IMG/VR virus record: IMGVR_UViG_3300012920_000007
Location: 1-34,594 of that record
Source: a virus
Length of the DNA stretch: 34,594 nucleotides
Direction: 5' to 3' (one strand)
Part shown: positions 5,460 to 11,102 of the stretch, piece after piece
Numbering within the stretch: the stretch's first letter is position 1
How the letters are laid out: each line of letters starts with the position of its first letter
Made by a program: the position numbers and the translations under genes
The notes under the pieces: generated by a model
What the model was told of the DNA's origin: nothing
Databases searched by the model: none
Seen by the model: only the letters and a program-made list of their open reading frames with translations

Positions 5460-6111
5460 TGTTTATCATTTGTCTTGCCTCTTGCCAAGTATTTAGAGAC
5501 TGTTCTACTTTGCTTTTTGTTTCCTCTTTGGTATTTTTTTCCCAAGTTCTAACTGCAGCCCTCCAATCTTTCATAGGATTCTTTCCTACCTTCCAACCAT
5601 TACTTTCATAATAGTTAAAGAACTTTTGAATATCAACCTTATTGTTTCTTTCAATACAGTAATGTTCTAAGTCATTTAAAGTTGGCTTAACAAATCTTTT
5701 AACCTTAGCTTTATCTTTAACTATAACCTTATCTTTATCTTGTACGGTATTAGGTAGGGTTTGTAAACCCTTCACATACCCTTCAAGGCTATATCTTTCC
5801 AATAACTGTATTACTGATTTGTGAACATTAGAGTTTGGATTTAGTTCGCCATATTGAAAGTCAATGAAGTCAGGTATAAACCACTTGTCGCCATTGTCAA
5901 ACGGTATAACTTTTTCTTCAAACGATGATGGTAAGCTGTCGTGTGACAAGTCAAAGCCTACCCTGATGGAAGCTACTTCTAAATCTACTTCCCATATTCC
6001 TGCGTGGTTGCAGTCATCAAGTATATAAAACCACAGAAGTTTGTGTTGTGGTGATAGGTCACGGACAAATCTTTTCTTCCACTTGTCCGTATCGGTCATT
6101 CTTTTTGCCAT
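5452..6111 (-). CDS. Replisome organizer / replication initiation-like protein
   Basis: A 219-residue protein. Its N-terminal 100 residues (KWKKRFVRDLSPQHKLLWFY, AGIWEVDLEVASIRVG) look like the winged-helix N-terminal domain of phage replisome organizers. A charged linker (DKDKVIVKDKAKVK) leads to a C-terminal domain with FFNYYESNGWKVGKNPMKDW and RAAVRTWEKN, a motif typical of DnaD/DnaT-like loading proteins and of Bacteroidetes replication proteins. It is the best candidate for the protein that brings the host helicase to the phage origin. A promoter-like box and the shared leader element lie just upstream. Confidence 0.75.
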   Translation of the reverse strand: MAKRMTDTDKWKKRFVRDLSPQHKLLWFYILDDCNHAGIWEVDLEVASIRVGFDLSHDSLPSSFEEKVIPFDNGDKWFIPDFIDFQYGELNPNSNVHKSVIQLLERYSLEGYVKGLQTLPNTVQDKDKVIVKDKAKVKRFVKPTLNDLEHYCIERNNKVDIQKFFNYYESNGWKVGKNPMKDWRAAVRTWEKNTKEETKSKVEQSLNTWQEARQMINNG

Positions 6112-6119
6112 AATTATTT

Positions 6120-6134
6120 GTTTTAGGGTTAATA
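6120..6134 (-). promoter_or_regulatory. Conserved leader element upstream of the replisome organizer
   Basis: Minus-strand TATTAACCCTAAAAC, identical to 4780-4766, 8 bases before the start at 6111 and 6 bases after the -7 box at 6148-6141. Repetition in front of three unrelated genes argues for function. Confidence 0.6.
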
Positions 6135-6140
6135 ATTTTA

Positions 6141-6148
6141 CAAAGATA
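6141..6148 (-). promoter_or_regulatory. Promoter -7 box for the replication genes
   Basis: Minus-strand TATCTTTG, identical to the -7 boxes at 2681-2674 and 4794-4787. No good -33 box is seen at 19-21 bases; a TTG lies only 12 bases upstream. The upstream part overlaps the end of the DnaA-like gene, which ends at 6158. It is probably a weaker or activator-dependent internal promoter. Confidence 0.55.
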
Positions 6149-6157
6149 GTAAATATT

Positions 6158-6571
6158 TTACAATCCTACATCTACCATCTCTTTTTCTATCTTATCTAAT
6201 CTTGCATTTATATCTGCTCTTGCTTTACTCAATCTTTGAAACTCAACTTCCCAACGCTTTAGCATAACATCTTGGTCTCCTAAGAACATAGACTTAACCT
6301 TTTCATAGTCATCAATATAGTCTTGATAAAACTTAGGATATTCATATGCGTTGTTGTGTTGCTTTTGATAATGATAGAAACTACTTCTATCTTTATTAAG
6401 ATACTGATTCATCTTGCCAATAGGTATCTGTAGTTCTTTCATCAATATATTTGAGTAAATCACTCTAGCTCTAACAAACTCTTGTTCTCTACAACTTTTA
6501 TCTAAAGCACTTCTAGGTATATTAAGTTGTATAGATATAATTTGTTTTAGCTTTGCTAATTCATTATCCAT
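6158..6571 (-). CDS. DnaA domain IV-like DNA-binding protein
   Basis: A 137-residue protein. Residues about 17-73 (IPRSALDKSCREQEFVRARV, IYSNILMKELQIPIGKMNQY, LNKDRSSFYHYQKQH) follow the DnaA C-terminal domain: a basic loop, a helix-turn-helix, and a D-R-S-S-F-Y-H version of the DnaA D-H-[ST]-T-V signature. The AAA+ domain is absent. The remaining 60 residues form a charged helical tail. Proteins of this kind bind DnaA-box-like sites. Near a replisome-organizer-like gene it may recognise the phage origin, perhaps the iteron array at 2033-2103. Confidence 0.72.
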   Translation of the reverse strand: MDNELAKLKQIISIQLNIPRSALDKSCREQEFVRARVIYSNILMKELQIPIGKMNQYLNKDRSSFYHYQKQHNNAYEYPKFYQDYIDDYEKVKSMFLGDQDVMLKRWEVEFQRLSKARADINARLDKIEKEMVDVGL

Positions 6572-6573
6572 AT

Positions 6574-6747
6574 TTACTTTATTTTTAACATATTATATTC
6601 AATCTCTAACAATCTTTTAAGTAACATTCTGTGTTTCTTTACTAACTCACTACTATCGTCTTTATACTGCTCAAGTTTTATTATAGTTCTTTGAACACTA
6701 TGTATAAGTAATGAAATTTCTTCTCGCATTAAAATGTTTTCTTCCAT
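6574..6747 (-). CDS. Small coiled-coil protein
   Basis: A 57-residue helical protein starting MEENILMREEISLLIHSVQR. Heptad-like hydrophobic spacing runs through most of it, suggesting a coiled coil. The frame is open further upstream to 6870, but that part overlaps the DUF3127 gene; the ATG at 6747 starts just after that gene's stop (6758) and gives a tidy 2-base gap to the next gene. Function unknown. Confidence 0.65.
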   Translation of the reverse strand: MEENILMREEISLLIHSVQRTIIKLEQYKDDSSELVKKHRMLLKRLLEIEYNMLKIK

Positions 6748-6757
6748 AACTAAATAT

Positions 6758-7063
6758 TTAAAAGGGAAGACCCTCGTCTTCATCTGTTTGCACCTGCTTT
6801 GGTTTTGCATCTGAATCAATCTTCCAAGCCACAATGTTATTGTAGTATGTGCCTTCCCAAAGCCTACCATTTATATTGATAGAGCACTTGATAAAATCAC
6901 CAACACTTACACCATCAAGCTTATCTATATTATCCTTGTGTGCTTCTAGTTTTATTGTTTGTGGGTAATCACCACCTGTGTTTATCACAAACTCTCTTTT
7001 CTTAAAACCACTTTGAAACTTCTTTGTTTCGTATTTAGCCTCTAACTTTCCTTCTAATTCCAT
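6758..7063 (-). CDS. DUF3127 protein, single-stranded DNA-binding-like
   Basis: A 101-residue protein that matches DUF3127, a Bacteroidetes family with an OB-like fold: MELEGKLEAKYETKKFQSGF, KKREFVINTGGDYPQTIKLE, DFIKCSININGRLWEGTYYN and IVAWKI in the family order. It ends in an acidic tail with the final residues DEDEGLPF, the kind of C-terminal peptide by which bacterial SSB recruits partners. It is probably the phage single-strand-binding protein, protecting replication intermediates. It is embedded between replication and regulatory genes with 1-base spacing. Confidence 0.88.
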   Translation of the reverse strand: MELEGKLEAKYETKKFQSGFKKREFVINTGGDYPQTIKLEAHKDNIDKLDGVSVGDFIKCSININGRLWEGTYYNNIVAWKIDSDAKPKQVQTDEDEGLPF

Positions 7064-7064
7064 T

Positions 7065-7280
7065 TTACTTTATTAAATAGTTTAATAATTCATTTTCATC
7101 ACACTCTATCTCATCTGCATTAGCCAAACATTGTATATGCTTTACTCTCAATAAAGATGGGTTTGCAAGATACTTATCTACAGTAGTACCTTTCGTTTCT
7201 GTGATTTCACCAAATCTTTTCTTAGTTATACCAAGAGTTCTTAGCATAACCTCAAAATCATTTCTTGCTTTCTTTTTCAT
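7065..7280 (-). CDS. Small XRE-like helix-turn-helix protein
   Basis: A 71-residue protein: FEVMLRTLGITKKRFGEITE then TKGTTVDKYLANPSLLRVKH. The arrangement fits a Cro/XRE-type helix-turn-helix, with GITKKRFGEIT as the second helix and TTVDKYLANPS as the recognition helix. It overlaps the upstream gene by 4 bases. It is likely an early regulator and is a candidate to bind the palindrome at 4793-4809, though nothing here shows that. Confidence 0.65.
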   Translation of the reverse strand: MKKKARNDFEVMLRTLGITKKRFGEITETKGTTVDKYLANPSLLRVKHIQCLANADEIECDENELLNYLIK

Positions 7281-7480
7281 TTTTCTTCTACAATTACTAA
7301 TTCAACATCAAAGGTTTTTTTATACAGCTCCTTTATCTTGCTGTCTTCTAGTTGCATATACAAGTCTAAAAAAGTTTTTCTTATCCCTTGTATATTTTTA
7401 CTGTCAAGCTCTTTCACTTGATGTCTAGTGATGCAAAGTATTGCACCCTCTTTTGTCATAGCGTGTTTTCTAATAGCCAT
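7277..7480 (-). CDS. Hypothetical protein
   Basis: A 67-residue protein from the ATG at 7480 (MAIRKHAMTKEGAILCITRH), which leaves only an 11-base overlap with the upstream gene. An earlier ATG at 7534 is possible but would overlap by 65 bases. Mixed helix and strand, a Lys-rich C-terminal helix, ending in DVELVIVEEK. No family recognised. Confidence 0.6.
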   Translation of the reverse strand: MAIRKHAMTKEGAILCITRHQVKELDSKNIQGIRKTFLDLYMQLEDSKIKELYKKTFDVELVIVEEK

Positions 7481-7694
7481 ATCTAAACATTCTTTTGTAT
7501 TGTTCTTTTGGGTCTTTTGGATTGTCGTTCTCATAAAGATGCTCTATTATTTCTTCTGCTTTTAGTATAGAAATATTTTCAAAGTCAATATCTCTATATT
7601 CATCTGCAACAGATGAGGTTTGCATCAGACCTTCTATAATAGTAATCTGATACAAATCACATCTATCGTCTAATAAATCATCTATCCAATCCAT
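7470..7694 (-). CDS. Small acidic hypothetical protein
   Basis: A 74-residue acidic protein (MDWIDDLLDDRCDLYQITII at the N-terminus). Its ATG overlaps the stop of the previous gene by one base (TAATG), and it overlaps the next gene by 11 bases, so it fits the operon. The charge and size would suit a DNA mimic or an inhibitor of a host protein, but I see no motif to support that. Confidence 0.6.
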   Translation of the reverse strand: MDWIDDLLDDRCDLYQITIIEGLMQTSSVADEYRDIDFENISILKAEEIIEHLYENDNPKDPKEQYKRMFRYGY

Positions 7695-8104
7695 TAGCCA
7701 TCCATCATTTCGTCTTGACCGTATATGCCTTGCTCATAGAATCCTGTAAGCATCAATACTGCTCTAGACTTGGCTCTCTTTTCTGCCATAGCAACAGGAT
7801 ATTTACCTGCTAGACCCATAGTGTTTTCTTGTGAGCACTCGCCAAAGCTTTCTACTTTAGTCATACCAATTTCTTTGCCCTTTACCATTTGAGCAACACA
7901 TCTTAGTACAACCCAATCTCTTTCCATTACAATAGGCTCATACTCAAGTTGTATAGAACGATTGCTTACAATCTTATCAATACCTGTTCTTGTAATAATA
8001 ACAAAGCCACGCTTGTCCTTATACACATCTTCTTGCACAAGACCATTTGCTTCAAACAATCTTCTTAGTGCTTCTTTTCTAGTTTCTTTTTTAAGTTCTG
8101 ACAT
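7694..8104 (-). CDS. Conserved phage protein, possible DNA-annealing or recombination role
   Basis: A 136-residue protein from the ATG at 8104 (MSELKKETRKEALRRLFEAN), which begins two bases after the upstream stop; the frame extends to 8176 but would overlap that gene. The core is RGFVIITRTGIDKIVSNRSI, then ESFGECS and YPVAMAEKRAKSRAVLMLTG. The A-E-K-R-A-x-S-R-A-x-L helix and preceding strands resemble a widespread phage protein found among recombination genes. Single-strand annealing is a reasonable guess, but the sequence gives no catalytic motif, and I cannot assign it to RecT, Erf or Sak families. Confidence 0.6.
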   Translation of the reverse strand: MSELKKETRKEALRRLFEANGLVQEDVYKDKRGFVIITRTGIDKIVSNRSIQLEYEPIVMERDWVVLRCVAQMVKGKEIGMTKVESFGECSQENTMGLAGKYPVAMAEKRAKSRAVLMLTGFYEQGIYGQDEMMDG

Positions 8105-8106
8105 AA

Positions 8107-8361
8107 CTATTTTTTTATTTCTGAGGTTAGTTGTTTTGATAGAATCTCTGTAGATATAAAGGCTAACTCTAGCCACGCCATATGATATGCGTGTGCTTCA
8201 TCATACCTTTCCTCGTTATGAGCTTTTGTTTGCAGATTCTTAATTCTATCTTTTGCTTCTTCAATTACTTTCTCAACATTAGACATATATACATATACCT
8301 CTTTGTTTGAGACCTGCTCGTAGTAGTTTGGCAGGGTTTTTTCGAATAGTTCTTTCAACAT
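8107..8361 (-). CDS. Hypothetical helical protein, first gene of early operon
   Basis: An 84-residue, mostly helical protein with heptad-like spacing (VEKVIEEAKDRIKNLQTKAH). No family recognised. It follows the strong promoter at 8421-8391 by about 30 bases and carries the conserved leader element, so it is the first gene of an early operon running down to the replication genes. Confidence 0.65.
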   Translation of the reverse strand: MLKELFEKTLPNYYEQVSNKEVYVYMSNVEKVIEEAKDRIKNLQTKAHNEERYDEAHAYHMAWLELAFISTEILSKQLTSEIKK

Positions 8362-8368
8362 AAATTCT

Positions 8369-8385
8369 GTTTTTGTGGGTTAATA
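8369..8385 (-). promoter_or_regulatory. Variant of the conserved leader element
   Basis: Minus-strand TATTAACCCACAAAAAC, close to the TATTAACCCTAAAAC at 4780 and 6134. It lies 5 bases after the -7 box and 7 bases before the ATG at 8361, the same geometry as the other two copies. Confidence 0.55.
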
Positions 8386-8390
8386 CTCTG

Positions 8391-8421
8391 CAAATATACA
8401 ACAAATTTACAAACCACCAAA
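8391..8421 (-). promoter_or_regulatory. Bacteroidetes-type promoter for the early operon
   Basis: On the minus strand TTTG (8421-8418), 19 bases, then TATATTTG (8398-8391), a full consensus match. The upstream flank AAAAAAGTTTGGTGGTTT is almost the same as at the peptidase promoter. It is the first clear promoter of the replication region. Confidence 0.85.
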
Positions 8422-8446
8422 CTTTTTTATGTTTTTTTTACTTTTT

Positions 8447-9208
8447 TTAGATATGTACTATCCTACTTCCTAAGTCCATAGGAATAAATAATGCAGTTTT
8501 TCCTTCGTCAAGAACGACTCCACAACCAAGAGTTGGCTTCTTTGGAAAGTTTTTACCATATGAAAAAGCCATAGCATCTACATCAATGCCACACCCCACA
8601 TTCATACCATATATTAAATCATTACGAGAAGCCATATAGTTTACGCCACCAAAGGAATGACAATGCCCTATAACTGTAGATTGCCTATTAGCAGTAGCCC
8701 TGTTAACTGCAGCTCTTGCTCCACTACTTCCTGTTCCGTGTTCATATAATACATTGTCTATTTGCCATTGCAACTGCCACTTCCAACCTTTGGGTGCGTT
8801 CCATATTTCTTCATACGACTTCATAAATCTTTTAGGAATACCTGCAGTTGTAGCCTGTCTAAATGGTAGTGCAGAGTGATTTCCAACACAAACTTTTACA
8901 TCAGGAAATGTTTGATACCACTTTTCCATAGCTAGTTGTGCCTTCTCTGCTTCGCTTTCAGCGTTTGGCATTTCGGTTTGTTTCTCGTGATATGATAAGG
9001 CAGCGTTATCTACCTCGTCTCCAATGTGTACTATTTGAGTAACACCAAATCTATTAAATACTTCGTAACAAAAATCTCTGTAATTAGGGTGGCAAAAAGG
9101 CTCGTGAGTGTCGCCTATAATTCCTACATTGCTAGTGTTTCTATGGTTTTCCACCATTTCAACTTCTTGTGGGGTAAGTCTTAGTCTTTTACCATAAATT
9201 TTTTTCAT
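8447..9208 (-). CDS. Calcineurin-like metallophosphoesterase
   Basis: A 253-residue protein with the complete set of metallophosphoesterase motifs: GDTHEPF (D33, H35), HIGDEVD (D64, D67), VGNHSAL (N110, H111), YEHGTG (H157) and IGHCHSFGG (H182, H184). It should bind two metal ions and hydrolyse phosphate mono- or diesters. Phage members of this superfamily act on DNA ends, cyclic nucleotides or protein phosphates; nothing here picks one. It stands alone between the terminator at 9241-9277 and the early promoter near 8421. Confidence 0.93.
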   Translation of the reverse strand: MKKIYGKRLRLTPQEVEMVENHRNTSNVGIIGDTHEPFCHPNYRDFCYEVFNRFGVTQIVHIGDEVDNAALSYHEKQTEMPNAESEAEKAQLAMEKWYQTFPDVKVCVGNHSALPFRQATTAGIPKRFMKSYEEIWNAPKGWKWQLQWQIDNVLYEHGTGSSGARAAVNRATANRQSTVIGHCHSFGGVNYMASRNDLIYGMNVGCGIDVDAMAFSYGKNFPKKPTLGCGVVLDEGKTALFIPMDLGSRIVHI

Positions 9209-9240
9209 TAAATTGTTTTATTGGTTGGGGCAATATATAA

Positions 9241-9277
9241 AAAAAAGTGAGAAATCAAACGGAAATCTCACTTTTTT
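9241..9277 (-). terminator. Strong terminator after the lysis genes
   Basis: A perfect 12-bp inverted repeat, AAAAAAGTGAGA (9241-9252) and TCTCACTTTTTT (9266-9277), with a 13-base loop and an A/T run on each side, so it can stop transcription from either direction. It lies between the holin gene and the metallophosphoesterase gene and probably ends late transcription. Confidence 0.9.
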
Positions 9278-9295
9278 ACCAACCCTAAAACATTG

Positions 9296-9332
9296 ATAAG
9301 CTGAATATAGCTTATTTGGAGCACCAAATATA
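9296..9332 (-). promoter_or_regulatory. Promoter-like box and small hairpin upstream of the terminator
   Basis: On the minus strand TATATTTG (9332-9325) matches the -7 consensus, although no -33 box is seen. It is followed by a 7-bp stem, ATAAGCT/AGCTTAT (9315-9296), and then the terminator at 9277. If active, the box would give a leader that meets a hairpin and a terminator before the gene at 9208, as in attenuation. Confidence 0.35.
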
Positions 9333-9362
9333 AGCATATATTTATAAATAAATTAGAAATTG

Positions 9363-9758
9363 TTAAGGTTTCTTTTTAATTTTTTCAACAGACCTTCCAC
9401 CAAAGTATGCTCCAAAGGCTGTGAGTGCTAAAAGTTGCCAAAGGTCAATCCAACTGTCTTTAATATGTAGGTCAACATAACCAAAGTCAACGAGAGTAAA
9501 TACAGTAAGGATAACAAGTAAGAAAGCCAAACTAAGAGGTCTGATAGATTTAGTAAGCCAATTACCCTGCATATCTGCTTCCCAACGCTTAGTAACTTCT
9601 TTTTGTATGTTGTAATCATAGTCTAATATCTTTTTCTTTATCTCTGATTTTATCAGTTCTTTTTCCTCTGCACTTGTATGAATTTTATCTATAGCACTAC
9701 CAACACTTTCTACTAAATCTTTTGCACCACTACTAAATATTTTACCTAAAACACTCAT
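9363..9758 (-). CDS. Holin, 3TM family
   Basis: A 131-residue protein of the type I know as 3TM holin: a helical soluble N-terminus (VGSAIDKIHTSAEEKELIKS), the conserved EVTKRWEADMQGNWLTKSIR, then hydrophobic segments (about 74-95 and 104-121) ending in AFGAYFGGRSVEKIKKK. It should make membrane lesions that release the endolysin. It is the last gene of the late block, after the DUF5675 enzyme, and is followed by a terminator. Confidence 0.85.
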   Translation of the reverse strand: MSVLGKIFSSGAKDLVESVGSAIDKIHTSAEEKELIKSEIKKKILDYDYNIQKEVTKRWEADMQGNWLTKSIRPLSLAFLLVILTVFTLVDFGYVDLHIKDSWIDLWQLLALTAFGAYFGGRSVEKIKKKP

Positions 9759-9795
9759 ATCTTTATATTTATCTTTAACCTTATCTTTATTATAT

Positions 9796-9812
9796 AGGGT
9801 ATATATAACCCT
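9796..9812. promoter_or_regulatory. Small palindrome upstream of the holin gene
   Basis: AGGGT-ATATATA-ACCCT, a 5-bp inverted repeat around an alternating AT core. It lies in the 64-base gap between the DUF5675 gene and the holin gene, about 40 bases before the holin ATG. It could be a protein-binding site or chance in AT-rich DNA. Confidence 0.3.
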
Positions 9813-9822
9813 TTACAAACCC

Positions 9823-10302
9823 TTAAAATTGTTTATCAAAATCTATATATTCTATGGTTACATCTTCACCACTTTCTAATTCTTTTGATATATCTTGATA
9901 AATTCTTTTGTAGGCATTTGTAGATTTGCCTATAAAACCATCTTTAATTATTTGGTTATTTTCTTGAGAATCACCGAGAAGCAAACATCCTGCAGTATTT
10001 TCATCAGTATTACCACAATGTAACAAAATGTAATCAAAATTTGGAACATCCATAACTTGCAACATTCCTTTATGAATATTAGAAAAACGCTTACTATATT
10101 TATTATGAAAGCCACCTTCTTTTCTATATTGTATAAAATATTTTCCTTTTGGTATTCTTGTCTCACCTTTTACTTTTAAAACTCTATGTTCGTCTTCCAA
10201 TGTATAACATAAAAACCGAAGACCAAAGCTTTCGGTTTTTTCAAATAATATACCATTAGTGCAATCTGACTCGCTACTAATTCTATATACAACTAAGTCC
10301 AT
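9823..10302 (-). CDS. DUF5675 family protein, probable lysis enzyme
   Basis: A 159-residue protein with the DUF5675 pattern: TLEDEHRVLKVKGETRIPKG early, GMLQVMDVPNFDYILLHCGN in the middle, then the motif HCGNTDENTAGCLLLG with H95 and C106. The paired His and Cys in an H-x-G...G-C setting recall the active site of YkuD-type L,D-transpeptidases. The gene lies between membrane genes and the holin, where an endolysin is expected, and no other cell-wall enzyme is visible in the window. It has no signal peptide, so it would rely on the holin. Confidence 0.78.
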   Translation of the reverse strand: MDLVVYRISSESDCTNGILFEKTESFGLRFLCYTLEDEHRVLKVKGETRIPKGKYFIQYRKEGGFHNKYSKRFSNIHKGMLQVMDVPNFDYILLHCGNTDENTAGCLLLGDSQENNQIIKDGFIGKSTNAYKRIYQDISKELESGEDVTIEYIDFDKQF

Positions 10303-10303
10303 A

Positions 10304-10513
10304 TTAGCTATTTTTCTTAATAAACTCTAAGATAATATCTATCTTACTTTTTATATACTGCATATCCTTAGCATTGTTCTCGTGATATTTTGAAAATTGA
10401 GATTTTACCTCATAAATGCTAAAAATAAAAAAACGATAAAGGGCATAACAACTACCTATAAGTAAAACTAATGTAATACCATATGTTTCTACTAATTTTA
10501 AAATATCTTCCAT
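10304..10513 (-). CDS. Small membrane protein with coiled coil, holin-like
   Basis: A 69-residue protein: one membrane helix (about residues 11-31, YGITLVLLIGSCYALYRFFI) followed by a charged helical tail to the end (SKYHENNAKDMQYIKSKIDI). The design, a single membrane segment plus cytoplasmic coiled coil, is frequent in phage lysis cassettes. Its ATG overlaps the stop of the 31-residue gene by one base and it ends one base before the DUF5675 gene. Confidence 0.72.
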   Translation of the reverse strand: MEDILKLVETYGITLVLLIGSCYALYRFFIFSIYEVKSQFSKYHENNAKDMQYIKSKIDIILEFIKKNS

Positions 10514-10608
10514 TATAGTTTGCAGTATTTACAGTTACCAAAACAAATTCTTTTGAATGATATTTTATATAATAATATACACGCCAATACTTTAAATTTT
10601 TCAATCAT
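10513..10608 (-). CDS. 31-residue cysteine-rich micro-gene
   Basis: A short frame reading MIEKFKVLACILLYKISFKR and ending CFGNCKYCKL. It has four cysteines, three of them in the last ten residues, and a hydrophobic core. It tiles exactly between neighbours: ATGA overlap with the upstream stop and TAATG overlap with the downstream start. That precise fit in a region where every junction is of this kind is the main reason to call it real. Function unknown; membrane association is likely. Confidence 0.55.
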   Translation of the reverse strand: MIEKFKVLACILLYKISFKRICFGNCKYCKL

Positions 10609-10826
10609 TTTTTACAATTTTTAATTGTTGCTAATTCTTTTTCTAATTCTACTATTCTATCTTCACACTCGTTGATTATCTTAATCTTTTTTTCAAGTCT
10701 TTTGTCTAGAACATTTATGTCTTCATCAAGTTGTGCTATTTGACTGTAAGCAATTCCCATTGTAAATATTATACCTATTATCCAAATTATATTACCTACT
10801 GATAATGTCAAATCTTTTTGTATCAC
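10605..10826 (-). CDS. Single-pass membrane coiled-coil protein, spanin- or holin-like
   Basis: A 73-residue protein beginning with GTG at 10826, which overlaps the stop of the 41-residue gene (GTGA). Residues about 10-28 (VGNIIWIIGIIFTMGIAYS) are a membrane helix, and the rest is a long coiled coil (LDEDINVLDKRLEKKIKIIN). This N-terminal anchor plus coiled coil is the layout of an inner-membrane spanin, though no outer-membrane partner lipoprotein is evident, so a holin-accessory role is equally possible. Confidence 0.7.
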   Translation of the reverse strand: MIQKDLTLSVGNIIWIIGIIFTMGIAYSQIAQLDEDINVLDKRLEKKIKIINECEDRIVELEKELATIKNCKK

Positions 10827-10948
10827 CTTCCTTGACCCCTATATTTTTTTCTGTACCCCTTTTGTCCTTTAGACGAGTTCTTTGAATGAACTCCTTTACG
10901 CTTAACTTTTGGTTTTGCTATAAAACTAATTATTACCTTTCTTGCCAT
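10823..10948 (-). CDS. 41-residue very basic protein
   Basis: A short frame starting MARKVIISFIAKPKVKRKGV and ending SKGQKGYRKKYRGQGR. About one third of the residues are Lys or Arg. Its KRKGVHSKNSSKGQKGYRKK motif resembles tiny basic proteins I associate with flavobacterial phages near lysis or structural genes. It overlaps the upstream gene by 23 bases and the downstream GTG by 4. It could bind nucleic acid or membranes; the function is not known to me. Confidence 0.65.
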   Translation of the reverse strand: MARKVIISFIAKPKVKRKGVHSKNSSKGQKGYRKKYRGQGR

Positions 10949-11099
10949 TTTTGTAATCTATAAATCTTTGTGTAGTATATATGATTGATATACACAATAA
11001 CACAATCTGTAATACCTGCTCAACCTCTGTAAGAGAAATGAAAAGAGTTAAACTGTTTAATCCTAATACATCTGCGTTTTGTGTAAGTAAAGTTTTCAT
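10926..11099 (-). CDS. Small membrane protein in the lysis cassette
   Basis: A 57-residue protein starting MKTLLTQNADVLGLNSLTLF. A membrane helix spans about residues 27-43 (EQVLQIVLLCISIIYTTQRF) and the C-terminus is basic (IDYKNGKKGNN). It begins the run of four tiny genes between the virion proteins and the DUF5675 enzyme, 3 bases after the stop of the 208-residue gene. It may be a holin or holin accessory factor. Confidence 0.65.
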   Translation of the reverse strand: MKTLLTQNADVLGLNSLTLFISLTEVEQVLQIVLLCISIIYTTQRFIDYKNGKKGNN

Positions 11100-11102
11100 A
11101 TC

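Noticed and set aside
6748-6870. Upstream extension of the small coiled-coil gene to 6870
   Set aside because: It would overlap the end of the DUF3127 gene by 113 bases, including its conserved acidic tail; the ATG at 6747 fits the operon better.
8105-8176. Upstream start at 8176 for the annealing-like protein
   Set aside because: It would overlap the previous gene by 70 bases; the ATG at 8104 begins two bases after that gene ends.
5690-9822. Similar GATAAAGATAAGGTTA-like strings near 5700 and 9780
   Set aside because: The first lies in a Lys/Asp-rich linker of the replisome-organizer-like gene and the second in AT-rich intergenic DNA; low complexity explains the likeness.
9428-10166. Minus-strand frames of 63 and 72 codons inside the holin and DUF5675 genes
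   Set aside because: They overlap recognised genes out of frame; their hydrophobic look comes from AT-rich codons.
10513-10608. Lipoprotein signal (VLAC) in the 31-residue micro-gene
   Set aside because: The hydrophobic stretch before the cysteine is too short for a signal peptide, so it is not called an outer-membrane spanin.
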